From assembly GCA_033807775.1 (NCBI GenBank), contig CM066315.1:4964501-5028500 (forward strand): a stretch of 64,000 nt of DNA, read 5' to 3'. Position 1 is the stretch's first letter, and each line of letters starts with the position of its first letter. The position numbers and the translations under genes are program-made. Below are positions 1-10,734 of this stretch, piece after piece. Below the pieces are notes generated by a model. The model saw only the letters and a program-made list of their open reading frames with translations, did not search any database and was not told where the DNA came from. Source of the stretch: Saussurea involucrata (lineage: Eukaryota; Streptophyta; Magnoliopsida; Asterales; Asteraceae).

Positions 1-3000
1 AACTGCCCAAATCGACAATGTCGCTGGTGCGGGATCACACAGCCACAACACTATGGGTTTGACTGTCTAAACCATCCAAGGAACTCAGGTAATCAACAAC
101 ACTCCAGTCATCAAAAGCAACAACGCACTGCGGATCAATCTCGCAAGACTCCTCTACGCCAATCTCAGTCATATGTTGGATCAATCTCTCCAGATTCCTC
201 TACTCCAGCAACTCAGACACCGCAAGAGCTTGTGGAACTTCTACGCCAAAACCAAGACCAAATAAAGCGACTCATGACAGGTTCTATGGGTATGCATAAC
301 ACCAACTCATCACCTGATCCTCTGGCACTCCTGCGACAAAACCAAGACCTAATAGAGCGCCTCCTGACAGGTTCTATCGGAATGAATTCTCAGTGCAATA
401 TCTCAGCACCAGGCAATCCTTGGCTATTCGACTCTGGTTGCTGTAACCACGTGACACCTAAGGCTGACGGGTTTATCTCTAAGCAAACCTCCAGCATGCA
501 CTCATCAGTCCGCACTGCGGATGACACTCGGTTACCCGTATCTTTCAGTGGAACTGTATCTACCACCAACCTTCAATTACCTGATGTGCTACATATTCCA
601 AACTTATCTCTGAGTCTGATTTCTATCACTCAACTTATGGAATCCGGCCTAATTGTTTTGTTTCATCCTACTGGTTGTGTTGTGCAGGATCCAAAGACCA
701 AGCAGATCCTTGGAGTAGGCCGTAAAGTTGGTCGGATGGTTGAAGTGGCCTACCTCCGTCTCCCCTTACAATCCTCAAATCATGTTGCCTCTGTTTCCAG
801 TACCCCTTCCTTTGAATTGTGGCATAAACGACTTGGACATTTATCTCTAGCTAGGATAAAACTGTTAGCTAGTTCAGGACTGTTAGGCAACACCTCTTCT
901 GAAAACATTTCTTGCTTATCCTGTCAACTTGGCAAACACCATGCCTTACCTTTTCAACTAAATGAACTTAATTCTGCTTCCCCTTTTGACCTCATTCACT
1001 CTGATGTTTGGGGGCCAGCCCCACATCCATCCATGGGGGGTTATAGATACTTCGTTATCTTTATCGATGATCACACACGCTTTACATGGATATATCTCAT
1101 GAAACAGCGCTCCGAACTACCTCAAATCTACATCACCTACGCTCGTATGATCCAAACCCAGTTTTCCAAACCTATAAAGATTCTTCGAGCAGATAATGCT
1201 ATGGAATACAAAGAATCTTCTCTCCTCTCTTTTCTTAGATCTCAGGGTACTCTTTCTCAGTACTCCTGTCCAGGCACCTCTCCGCAAAATGGACGTGCTG
1301 AACGTAAACATCGCCACATCCTTGATATTGTTCGTACTCTATTAATCTCAGCCAAGTGTCCAGAACGTTTTTGGGGCGAAGCTGCCTTCACGGCTGTCTA
1401 CACCATCAACCGTCACCCGACTCCCATCCTCAATCAAAAGTATCCCTATGAAATGCTCCATGGGGTCTCCCCTGCATATGAACTCCTAAAAGTATGGGAT
1501 TGTGCCTGCTTTGTTCAGTTGCAACCTCATGAACACACCAAACTTGAACCTCGTTCTCGATTATGCTGCTTTATTGGCTACGGTATTGAACACAAAGGTT
1601 ATCGTTGTTGGGATCCAGTCTCTAAAAGACTACGTATATCCCGTCATGTCACATTCTGGGAACATCTTCCCTTCTCAACAGTGTCCAAATCTCAAGACAT
1701 ACCCAATCCTTCCACTTCCTTCTTCACTGATAACTCTATCTCTTTGGACTCACTACAATTTGATTCCATACTGACCTCACCATCTGTCCCACCTCCTTCT
1801 AACTCACCTCCATCTGAGCTTTATTCTGTGCCATATGTTCCACCTTCTTCCGCCTCTTCTCAACCGGAACCTTCATCTGTTCCATCTGAACCGTCACCGG
1901 CCCCATCTGTGCCATCTGATCACGATCAATCATCTGCACCAATTCCAAGTACTACTTCTGAGCCATCTGCTGAGTCTATGGATCCTAGCTCCTCTCAACC
2001 ACAAGATGAAGCACGTCGCTCCGCTCGGGTAAGACAAGTTCCTTCTCACCTTCGTGATTATCATTGTTATGCCACTTTACTGTCCACCCATGAACCAACT
2101 TCCTTCAAGGAAGCTGATTCTAACCCTGTTTGGAAGCAAGCTATGACAGAGGAACTTCAGGCACTTGACAAAGCCAATACATGGGAGTTTGTTCCTCTCC
2201 CACCAGGAAAGTCACCCATTGGTTGCAAATGGGTCTTCAAAATCAAAACCAAGTCTGATGGATCCATTGATCGATACAAAGCACGCCTTGTGGCAAAAGG
2301 CTTCAATCAAGAATATGGCATTGACTACGAAGAAACGTTTGCTCCTGTGGCTCGTGTCACATCAGTTCGTAGTCTTCTCGCCATAGCTGCCACCAAGAAA
2401 TGGGCACTCTATCAGATGGATGTCAAAAATGCCTTTCTGAATGGCGATATCGAAGAGGAAGTCTACATGAGACTCCCTCCAGGTGTGACCTCCCGTCAGG
2501 GACATGTATGTCGACTTCGAAAAGCCCTCTATGGCCTCAAACAAGCTCCTCGTGCTTGGTTTGAAAAGTTTAGTAACACCGTCATCTCCTTGGGATTTTC
2601 TCCAAGTAACTATGATTCTGGACTGTTTACTCGGACTACTGCTGCAGGTACTATCTTACTCCTGTTGTATGTTGATGACATGATCATCACTGGCAGTGAC
2701 ACTACAAGTATCAATCATCTCAAACAATCTCTCAGCTCATGTTTTGAGATGAAAGATCTTGGCAAACTACACTACTTTCTTGGACTTGAAGTTCTATCAG
2801 ACTCTTCGGGCATCTATCTCTGTCAAGCCAAGTACATTTCAGATCTACTGTCCAAATCTGGGATCACGGACAACAAAGTTGCATCTACACCCATTGAGCA
2901 AAATCTGCACCTTGCTCCGAATGCCGGAACCCCGCTGAAAGACCCTACACGGTACCGTCAACTAGTTGGATCTCTGATCTACCTGACTGTCACTAGACCA

Positions 3001-3621
3001 GATCTTGCCTATGCAGTTCATATAGTTAGCCAATTCATGGCTGGTCCGTGTTCAGACCACTATGCCGCTGTTCTTCGTATACTTCGGTACCTCAAAGGGA
3101 CAATGTTCCATGGGCTTCATTTCTCATCCACCTCATCCTTACAGCTTCGTGCCTTCTCAGATGCTGACTGGGATGGTGACATAACCGATCGTCGTTCCAC
3201 TACCGGCTATTGTTTCTTTCTTGGGGACTCTCTTATCTCCTGGCGCAGCAAGAAACAATCGCTGACAGCTCGCTCCAGCACTGAAGCGGAATATCGAGCC
3301 TTAGCTGACACCACTCAAGAACTCGTATGGCTACGCTGGCTACTATCTGATATGGGTGCTCATCAATTTTCCCCAACACCATTGTGGTGTGACAACACTA
3401 GTGCTATTCAGATTGCTCACAATGATGTCTTTCATGAGCGTACAAAGCACATTGAGATTGACTGTCATTTCACGCGTCAACATGTTCTTCGCAAGACGGT
3501 TAAACTTTTTCCAATCTCAACCATTGATCAGACTGCCGATATCTTCACCAAAGCTCATCTTCCAGGGCGTTTTCGGACTCTTGTTTCCAAACTCAATTTG
3601 GCTCATTCTTCCCCTACTTGA
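1..3621 (+). CDS. copia Gag-Pol polyprotein (partial at N terminus)
   Basis: Frame 1 is open from the window edge to TGA at 3619-3621; a first in-frame ATG is at 232, but the coding frame clearly extends upstream. A variant zinc knuckle C-X2-C-X6-H-X4-C is encoded at nt 19-66. The aspartic protease motif D-S-G is at nt 430-438. The HHCC zinc finger of integrase is near nt 820-945. The integrase core residues are D at 1003, D at 1192 and E at 1300, giving exactly D-X35-E. Reverse transcriptase follows, with Y-V-D-D at 2668-2679, then RNase H with its D-R-R-S-T-T-G-Y segment near 3190. The protein would reverse-transcribe and integrate its own RNA. A 30-residue tandem duplication (L-R-Q-N-Q-D) lies before the protease. 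The reading frame looks intact in the visible part. Confidence 0.93.
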   Translation, partial: NCPNRQCRWCGITQPQHYGFDCLNHPRNSGNQQHSSHQKQQRTADQSRKTPLRQSQSYVGSISPDSSTPATQTPQELVELLRQNQDQIKRLMTGSMGMHNTNSSPDPLALLRQNQDLIERLLTGSIGMNSQCNISAPGNPWLFDSGCCNHVTPKADGFISKQTSSMHSSVRTADDTRLPVSFSGTVSTTNLQLPDVLHIPNLSLSLISITQLMESGLIVLFHPTGCVVQDPKTKQILGVGRKVGRMVEVAYLRLPLQSSNHVASVSSTPSFELWHKRLGHLSLARIKLLASSGLLGNTSSENISCLSCQLGKHHALPFQLNELNSASPFDLIHSDVWGPAPHPSMGGYRYFVIFIDDHTRFTWIYLMKQRSELPQIYITYARMIQTQFSKPIKILRADNAMEYKESSLLSFLRSQGTLSQYSCPGTSPQNGRAERKHRHILDIVRTLLISAKCPERFWGEAAFTAVYTINRHPTPILNQKYPYEMLHGVSPAYELLKVWDCACFVQLQPHEHTKLEPRSRLCCFIGYGIEHKGYRCWDPVSKRLRISRHVTFWEHLPFSTVSKSQDIPNPSTSFFTDNSISLDSLQFDSILTSPSVPPPSNSPPSELYSVPYVPPSSASSQPEPSSVPSEPSPAPSVPSDHDQSSAPIPSTTSEPSAESMDPSSSQPQDEARRSARVRQVPSHLRDYHCYATLLSTHEPTSFKEADSNPVWKQAMTEELQALDKANTWEFVPLPPGKSPIGCKWVFKIKTKSDGSIDRYKARLVAKGFNQEYGIDYEETFAPVARVTSVRSLLAIAATKKWALYQMDVKNAFLNGDIEEEVYMRLPPGVTSRQGHVCRLRKALYGLKQAPRAWFEKFSNTVISLGFSPSNYDSGLFTRTTAAGTILLLLYVDDMIITGSDTTSINHLKQSLSSCFEMKDLGKLHYFLGLEVLSDSSGIYLCQAKYISDLLSKSGITDNKVASTPIEQNLHLAPNAGTPLKDPTRYRQLVGSLIYLTVTRPDLAYAVHIVSQFMAGPCSDHYAAVLRILRYLKGTMFHGLHFSSTSSLQLRAFSDADWDGDITDRRSTTGYCFFLGDSLISWRSKKQSLTARSSTEAEYRALADTTQELVWLRWLLSDMGAHQFSPTPLWCDNTSAIQIAHNDVFHERTKHIEIDCHFTRQHVLRKTVKLFPISTIDQTADIFTKAHLPGRFRTLVSKLNLAHSSPT

Positions 3622-3634
3622 GTTTGAGGGGGGA
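3622..3634 (+). promoter_or_regulatory. polypurine tract of the copia element
   Basis: The purine run GTTTGAGGGGGGA lies directly before the TG that opens the 3' LTR and begins right after the polyprotein stop codon. This is the expected site for priming plus-strand DNA synthesis. Confidence 0.85.
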
Positions 3635-3840
3635 TGTTAGAGTATTAATGTCAATATGTGTAGTTCAGGGTCCTTTCTGTAATTATGTGTAACTTACCTT
3701 GTATAAATAGTCTCTTAGGGTTTCATTATTAGGCTAGACACTCCATTTGTATTACTCTCTCAATATATGAAAACGGCTGATTCTGCCACCATCTCAAGTG
3801 TGTCTCTCTCAATCTATCAACCTACTCACATATTCTAACA
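3635..3840 (+). repeat. 3' LTR of the copia element (206 bp)
   Basis: It begins TGTTAGAGT and ends ATTCTAACA, so the ends form the short inverted repeat TGTTAG/CTAACA. A TATA box (TATAAATAG) lies at about 3702-3710, as expected for the LTR promoter. Confidence 0.9.
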
Positions 3841-4946
3841 GCTACAAATAGTTACTTTTGCCAAAATACAAAAACACAACACCATGTTTTGCAAGAATGA
3901 AAGTGAAGTGTCAAATATCAAGGTTTTATACCTCATTTTCACAAACCATGGTTGGAATTTTCTTAGGACCAAATGTTAATTTGCAATGTAAATTGCTAAA
4001 ATTTGTAACCAAATTTGTCAAGGTTAAGGCTCAAACCCTTGCCACTATGTGTAATCTGGCCAAAAATTCAAATATTTTTACTCTGGCCAAACAACTCGTA
4101 TTTACGTAATCTGGCCAAAATCGAGGATGAAAACGAAATTTATTTTATATAATCACCGGTGAGAAATCGATAACTGAGGAGAAATGTAACATGAAATTGA
4201 GGATGAAACGAACCAGAAGATTGAAGAATGAAATCGAACCAAAACGAACCAGTAATTCCCAGAAAACGAACCTGAAAATCGAACCAGATTATTGAACCTG
4301 TTAGAAGATGGAACCTGAATCTGGCCAAAATCGAGGATGAAAACGAAATTTATTTTATATAATCACCGGTGAGAAATCGATAACTGAGGAGAAATGTAAC
4401 CTGAAGTTGAGGATGAAACGAACCAGAAGATTGAAGAATGAAATCGAACCAAAACGAACCAGCAATTCCCAGAAAACGAACCTGAAAATCGAACCAGATT
4501 ATCGAACCTGTTAGAAGATGGAACCTGAATCTGGCCAAAATCGAGGATGAAAACGAAATTTATTTTATATAATCACCGGTGAGAAATCGATAACTGAGGA
4601 GAAATGTAACCTGAAATTGAGGATGAAACGAACCAGAAGATTGAAGAATGAAATCGAACCAAAACGAACCAGCAATTCCCAGAAAACGAACCTGAAAATC
4701 GAACCAGATTATCAAACCTGCTAGAAGATGGAACCTGAAATCTGGACACAAGGCATCTTCGATGTTTATGGTTCTTTCTGCTTTCTGACTTCTATTTTAC
4801 AGCAAAGGAATTGGGGAGAGGTTGTAGAGAAGAGAGGGGTAATGGAGAAGGAGACGGTCGTGGGGAAGAGAAGAAGAAACTGAATTGAAAAAACTGCTCT
4901 TAGACTGAAAAAAACTGTCACTGTTCTTTTAATAGGATAGAATAGA
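3841..4946 (-). mobile_element. Helitron-like 5' portion, minus orientation
   Basis: Read on the minus strand, a Helitron-type 5' terminus (TCTATTCTATCC) begins at 4946, with host T at 4947. About 40 bases further in is a segment (CTAAGAGCAGTTTTTT) also found at the same distance inside the next Helitron (4974-6492). The body includes the 210-bp tandem repeats. No 3' hairpin plus CTRR end was found downstream on that strand; the copia insertion ending at 3840 may separate it or the end may lie outside the window. No coding sequence was recognised. Confidence 0.45.
4111..4740. repeat. tandem repeat, 3 copies of 210 bp
   Basis: Copies begin with CTGGCCAAAATCGAGGATG at 4111, 4321 and 4531, an exact 210-bp period, with only a few mismatches between copies. 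Inside each unit the motif CGAACC recurs at short intervals, so the unit is itself built from smaller repeats. Small minus-strand open frames of 62-63 codons recur once per unit and are by-products of the repeat. Confidence 0.95.
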
Positions 4947-4973
4947 TAATTCCAATATATTTTTAAATATATA

Positions 4974-6492
4974 CTAGATACGTACCCGTGCGCTATGCGG
5001 CGCGAAGTACCTCGAATCTAAAGCCGTGAATTTGAAAAAATAATTTTGTTTCGCTTTTAAATAGCATATCAGATGTATAAAACTAAAAATCAATATGGTT
5101 AATTGGTCAAAAGAATTGAAAAATATCCGTTCGATAGTGGGGATCTTCAAACGCATAACATTTGTGCTCATTTTGAAGGTTTTGATGAACGGTTATAATG
5201 GTATAATTTATATAAAAAACATATTTTTAATGTATTTTAGTTTATGTATGTTGATATGATAAAGATGTAAAATGAAAAATGAAACAAGAAGGGATATAAA
5301 GTAAATTAAATAACTAATTATAATGGTATAAAATGTAATTTAAAAATAAAAAATAATTTTATTTTTAATTATCATGTTGAACGTCGAAGGTTTTAAAACT
5401 TTTAAACGTGTACATGATGTATTGAGGTTTGTACTTCTTAAAAATTCAAGAATAACCGTAAATGGAATTATTTTTAAAGAAATATAATAGATAAATATAG
5501 ATAAGAGCGTAAAATGTACAAGTTTAAAAAAAAATCTCGGTACGTCATTCTTGAAAAATCTTGATACGTATTTATGATATTTCACAATATTATTAAGTTA
5601 AAAAAATATTTAATAATAATAAACTTATTTTGAAATTATTGACGAGAATATTGTAATAATATAATTTGTAAAAAAATGCATTTATTAATATGTTTTAGTT
5701 AAACTATATGATTATGTATTTTTAATATTATAAAAGTGTAAAATGAAAATGAATAATGTAAGAGATATAAAAAAAAATAATTCGTACATGTTCATGATAT
5801 TTAATAATATGATTAAATCACAAAATATTCAATATTGACTCATTTCGAATATATTGACGAGACGATTACAATGGTATAATTTATAAAAAAAAATGTATTT
5901 TTTTAATTCATTCTTGTTCATATACGATTATTTATGTTAATATGATAAGGGTGTAAAATAAAAAAAATGAAAAAGTAAGAGATTAAAAGTAAATTGAATA
6001 ACTAATTCTAAGGGTATAAAGTGTAACTTAATATTATAAGAGTGTAAAATAAAAATGAATAATGTAAGGGATATAAAACAAATTAATTCGAACATGTTCA
6101 TGATATTTAATAACATGATTAAATCCAAAAATATTTAATATTGGGCTCATTTCGAAGGTATTGACGAGACGATTACAATGGTGTAATTTATAAAAAGCAA
6201 ATGTATTTTTTTAATGCATTCTAATTCATATACGATTATTTATGTTAAAACGATAAGAGTGTAAAATAAAAAATGAAAAATGAAAAAGAAATGGATTAAA
6301 AGTAAATTGAAAAACTAATTCTAAGGGTATAAAGTGTAACTTAAAAATTGAATTTGTTTGATTTGTGAGAGACGTGGAAGAGGTGTGGGAGAGGTCGGCT
6401 TAAAAGGTTGTACATTATGCTTAATAAATAGTAATTTTGAAAAACTGCCCTTAGAAAAAAACCGTTTTACAATTTTCATAAAGTAGTATAGA
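4974..6492 (-). mobile_element. non-autonomous Helitron (1519 bp)
   Basis: On the minus strand the element starts TCTATACTACTT at 6492 and ends in CTAG at 4974. It sits between host A (4973) and T (6493), the A|T insertion expected of Helitrons with no target duplication. Just inside the 3' end (about 4986-5003) is a short GC-rich hairpin, CGTGC against GCGCG, in otherwise very AT-rich DNA. No Rep/helicase reading frame is present, so it must have moved in trans. The interior holds a direct duplication of about 306 bp. Ends and flanks are seen directly; the class assignment follows known Helitron structure. Confidence 0.75.
5723..6340. repeat. direct duplication of about 306 bp inside the Helitron
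   Basis: Two copies begin TAATATTATAA at about 5723 and 6029 and share an ordered series of motifs, including CATGTTCATGATATTTAATA and GACGAGACGATTACAATGG. A third, shorter relative lies at about 5160-5340. The copies differ at scattered positions and by small indels. Confidence 0.75.
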
Positions 6493-6759
6493 TTATAATA
6501 ATTTCCATTTCAGGTGTAGGTATGAATAATAATTTAATCCTCTCTCCACACGTTAGTTTAAAAGAAGAGTAAACTACAATTTTGGTCACTGAGGTTTACG
6601 CCTTGATACGAAAATCATCCCTAACTTTAATAAGTGCAGTAAACATCCCTACTATTTGTATTTTGCTTTGAAAGTGGTCCCTGCTCACTAACTCCGTTAA
6701 AATACTCAGTTAGAGTCGGGGGTACTTTCATATTTTTACCTATTTTTTTGTCTTTTTTT

Positions 6760-8518
6760 TGTTTTTGTCTTTTTCTATTAAATAGTTTTCAAAGTCATCT
6801 TCTTCCCCCAACTCATCTTCTCCAAACTCATCTTCTTCCCCCCCACATTTAACAACAGAAAAGGTTACACACACTAAAACTTCTTCTTCCCCACCTTCCT
6901 AAAACCCTTTCTTCCTCCATGGAAGCTCCAAATGCAAGACCCCACTTCCCTTTTTCTTCCCAAATGCAAGACCCAACAACCCAACAATTTAAGAAATCTT
7001 GCTGAAGTTCACGTCTGGAAGATGCAATATGATCAATATATCAAAACCGAACAGATCTGAGGTGAAAATTCCGGCGAAAGCGTTTTTCCGGCGAAGACGT
7101 TTTTTCGGCGAAAACGAGTAGAACACAAAAACACACAGATTTGTTGACGATTTTCACTTATAAACAATGAAAACTGATCGAAAATAGGAATTGGATCGAT
7201 CTATGGAAGTTTAATCAACGTTTAACGTAAATCCGGTGAAATCACACTTTTCCGGCGAGGTTTGCGATTTTTCGATCAGTTCCAACAACTCACAAAGATC
7301 TGATTTTTTAATGGGTTTTGCTGAAAATGGAGAACTGATCTGATCTGAGATGGTGGTGGTTAACGGGAATAGATGGCAATTTGCTTATGGGTCACATTCA
7401 TTGAGATATCTATACACACACATTTTGAGAAAGCAACAGCCCCTCCCGAAAGCACCGATTGAAGCCATCGATAACCGAGAAGAAGTTGTATGGTCTGATG
7501 AAGAGAACATTTTGAATCAACATGCAACCATAAAAGAAAGTAAAATTGTTAATAATTTTAAGTTTAAAGTTTCTCACAACGACAAAAAAATTCTTGACCA
7601 AAACTCTGTATTTTTAAAGATTTGTATCTGGGCGAAGTTCAAAACCCTTTTTTGGGTTCTTGATTACTGTTCAGGAGTCATCTTCATGAATTAGGAGTCA
7701 TCAGAAAATGAGTTGTTCCTTATTGCTTTCTCAAAATGTGATTACATCTTCATGATTAAGGGTGTTGTTCGTTGAAGAATAAATCATGGATATTTACACA
7801 CAATTTCCAGAAAGATTCATGAATATGCTTGCATGATTATTTAATCATGAGTACATATTCATGATTAAGTAAATCAATGAATGTACATAAAATTAAAAAA
7901 TGAAAGTGACTCATTATACTTCAGATGGATGATTATTCATCAGATGATTCTGTATAAGGAGGGGGAGGCGGGGGTGCCGGCGACGACATCGACGATGATC
8001 AGTGGTGGTGATAGGAGGCGGCCGGGAGTTGTGGATCAGTGCCGGCGACGACATCGGCGAAGATCGGGTTGGCCCGTTTGTGTCGGCTGGTGCATCGTTA
8101 GTCTTCGACGATGGGTCTGTGTCGTCTTCTTCAATTTGTTAACATCAGACCATGGTTTTGTTAACATCAAACCATGGTTTTGCATGCTCAAGTTTCAGGG
8201 AATGGAAGAAAGATGAAGAGAGAGACTATTGAGAGAAAAGGAAATGTTTAAAAATTCAAAATTGTAGTTTCCAAGAAAGGTGATTTGATTTTGATGCATT
8301 TTCCATCAAATCTTGATACACTTACCATAAAATACGAAATAAATTAAAAATATCCAAAAATTTAAATTAATCATAAAATAAGTTTATTACAGTTTGACAA
8401 AATTGCCCTTCCAGTTATTAACATAAAAAAATAAAATAAAAAAACTATCAAGATTAAATGGACGGTGATGATCAAGGTTGCAACGGTTGCAACCTTTTCG
8501 TGGGTTGCAAATTAGTCT

Positions 8519-8520
<2 letters not shown>
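6760..8520. other. interior of the MULE-like element, no recognised gene
   Basis: This stretch has a pyrimidine-rich part (6780-6960), then mixed sequence. An open frame of 114 codons on the plus strand (7350-7694) has no domain I recognise and could be a captured fragment or chance. A GC-rich patch at 7970-8130 repeats GTGCCGGCGACGACATCG twice. Confidence 0.5.

Positions 8521-8521
<1 letters not shown>

Positions 8522-8608
<87 letters not shown>
8522..8608. repeat. (TC)n/(TA)n compound microsatellite
   Basis: About 15 TC units (8522-8551) are followed by about 28 TA units (8552-8608). The TA tract marks the left end of the nested long-TIR element. Confidence 0.95.
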
Positions 8609-8610
<2 letters not shown>

Positions 8611-9414
8611 GTGGTGTAACACCCTCAAAATTGGAACGAGCAACTAACGGTAATTTCGATAAAATAACTAAAAGATGATAAAACATTTCTACAAAACATC
8701 CTTGAAAATACCTCAAAGTTTAAACATCACAAACTTCACAACTAATAACTCAAGACGGGTGTTACTTAACCCAATTGCAAGTTGCTAATCCCAAATAAAT
8801 GCGGAAGAATTCGCTAAGCATCTCACTTCTCGTGCACTCTACTAGCACTCATCACTTCACAGTGTAGCTAAAGCTATTCCCAACCTGAACCTGTTGCACA
8901 TGCCGACAAATAAAAGGTTAGGCTAACGCCTAGTGAGTTCAAGAGTTTACATCACGAGCAAATCATTTGATAACCAAAACATTTGATAACCAAAACATTC
9001 AACTTAATAAATGATTTTCAAAACGGGTTTGTATAAAAGGCATCGACGACCCGTTTTCCAAACACACACAATCCCTGTGATGAAAGCTTCCAATGAAAAT
9101 CGTTCCTCTGCAAAGGATTCAAATCGAAAACTCATCTCAAAAGTTAATTAAATAATAATTTCTCAAGTAATCGTCACTGCGAATAAAACTCCAATAGTTA
9201 AAATATCTAATAAGGATGTAACATAAATTCGTCCATCAATCATGGAAAACAATCTATATGCATATAATATAACCTCAACAATGCGAATAATAAAATACCG
9301 AAATCAATACCCTTCGGTGATGGGGGAGACCCGATCTCGTCGAATGTGGCCAACACATAAATTAAACCACAATTAATAAACGTAAGTAAGCTTCTTGGAT
9401 GTGGAAAAACAGAT

Positions 9415-9745
9415 GACATCAACCATACTAGGTCTTTAGTCAATCTTCGACATCAACCATACTAGGTCTTTAGCCCATCTTTGACATCAACCATACTAGG
9501 TCTTTAGTCAATCTTCGACATCAACCATACTAGGTCTTTAGTCCGTCTTAGACATCAACCATACTAGGTATTTAGTCCGTTTCCGGCATCAATCATACTA
9601 GATCTTTAGCCCATCCTTGACATCAACCATACTAGGTCTTTAGTCAATCTTCGGCATCAACCATACTAGGTCTTTAGCCCATCTTAGACATCAACCATAC
9701 TAGGTCTTTAGTCCATTTAAAACTACCAAGTTCAACCATACTAGG
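9415..9745. repeat. 34-bp tandem repeats in the gypsy LTR
   Basis: About nine to ten units of GACATCAACCATACTAGGTC followed by a variable TTTAGTC...-type half recur at 34-bp spacing. The same 34-bp architecture with a different consensus occurs at 54887-55190 and 61680-61868. Confidence 0.9.
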
Positions 9746-10690
9746 TGTTGGGTCATCACAGATTTGAAGTTGACTCAATTAAACCCACTTAGATACTTAG
9801 AATATTTTTGGATCCTTTTGTGTAACTTGTACTCTTATATCAATTTTTCGGTAAAGTCGAAGATCAACCGAAACCAAGTGCGAAGACTATCTCATTGCGG
9901 AAGTGAGAAAATCGGCAACAACTTTCTACAAGTTACATCACCACCGATATGCTTGTGCTATCGGTGGACACGCATCACCGAATTGAAGAAATTCGGTGAG
10001 AAGCTCAAGAAGACTTCCACCGATATGTGTTCAGAAATCGGTGGGAGTTCAAGAAGACTGCACCGAAATATTATACACTTCGGTGAAACTCTCTCTTTTC
10101 TAAAGAAGTGAGATTTCGAATTGGTGCAGTTTCCAATACAGGAGGTCAGTAGCCTTATTCTCTAAAGACAAAAGAGAAGATCATTTATTATGAGACAATA
10201 TCCTATTGTCAGATAAAAGTGGTATTTTGTCATTTTATCTATTCTCAGATAAGGTCTTTTTCTGGTACGACTGTCCTCCTGGTTCCTTGGATAAGTTAAA
10301 AAGGAGATATCAGCTTTTCAGAAGTCAACCTCTACAATGAATGGAAGAGTGACAAGTGTCCCAAGCATTAAATGATGCATGGACTAAAAATAGAGGTGAA
10401 GACTCTCCATGCAAACCACGGCTTCTGAAGATAACTAAGTGCAAGCTCCTTCCTTACTGAAATTGCATCTTGTGTCTAAGTGTCCAATTTGTTCTAAGAG
10501 TTTTTCAGTTTACTTTGTGTTAGATTGTTAGAATAGTTTAACTGTTCTTTTTCCGCAACAATCTTTTGTTTTCTATGTGTAATTCTTATTGAAAGATTTT
10601 CAATATATTGAATTAAAACTTGTGAAAAATCTGAGTATTGTATTCAACCCCCCCTTCTACAATACTTGTTGAGCCATTTTGGGACCAACA
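9746..10690 (+). repeat. 5' LTR of the SIRE-type element (945 bp)
   Basis: The LTR begins TGTTGGGTC and ends GGACCAACA, a TGTTGG/CCAACA terminal inverted repeat, next to flank CTAGG (9741-9745). The part from 9850 to 10090 is crowded with TCGGTG and CACCGA in both orientations. Confidence 0.85.
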
Positions 10691-10692
10691 AG

Positions 10693-10704
10693 TGGTATCA
10701 GAGC
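10693..10704 (+). promoter_or_regulatory. primer-binding site (initiator tRNA-Met type)
   Basis: TGGTATCAGAGC starts two bases after the 5' LTR end. It matches the complement of the 3' end of plant initiator tRNA-Met, the usual primer of copia elements. Confidence 0.9.
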
Positions 10705-10734
10705 AGAAAGTTTAATTCATAAACTTGATCCGCA

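Larger units (their letters stand above)
1..3840 (+). mobile_element. Ty1/copia retrotransposon, 5' part outside the window
   Basis: The element has, in order, gag zinc knuckle, protease, integrase, reverse transcriptase, RNase H, a polypurine tract and a 206-bp 3' LTR. This is the Ty1/copia order, with integrase before reverse transcriptase. The 5' LTR, primer-binding site and most of gag lie before position 1, so the two LTRs cannot be compared and the target duplication cannot be confirmed; the five bases after the 3' LTR are GCTAC. The long open frame suggests a fairly young copy. The very short LTR is typical of some plant copia lineages, but I did not assign a lineage by eye. It appears to sit in or next to the Helitron-like element that follows. 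Confidence 0.93.

Noticed and set aside
4140..4751. Three near-identical minus-strand ORFs of 62-63 codons
   Set aside because: They are the same frame repeated by the 210-bp tandem array, with no protein features and no independent support.
7350..7694. 114-codon ORF as a host gene
   Set aside because: No domain recognised, no gene-like context, and it lies inside a MULE-like element; it could be a captured fragment but cannot be supported.
8478..8716. ORFs with I-Y and E-R repeats, also 27541-27840
   Set aside because: Produced by TA and TC microsatellites.
9415..9745. CRISPR-like array of regular repeats
   Set aside because: The repeats are contiguous 34-bp units without unique spacers, lie inside a plant gypsy LTR and recur in its relatives.
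10693..10704. Possible tRNA gene pieces at 10693, 30620 and 60868
   Set aside because: They are short primer-binding sites beside LTRs; no tRNA cloverleaf surrounds them.
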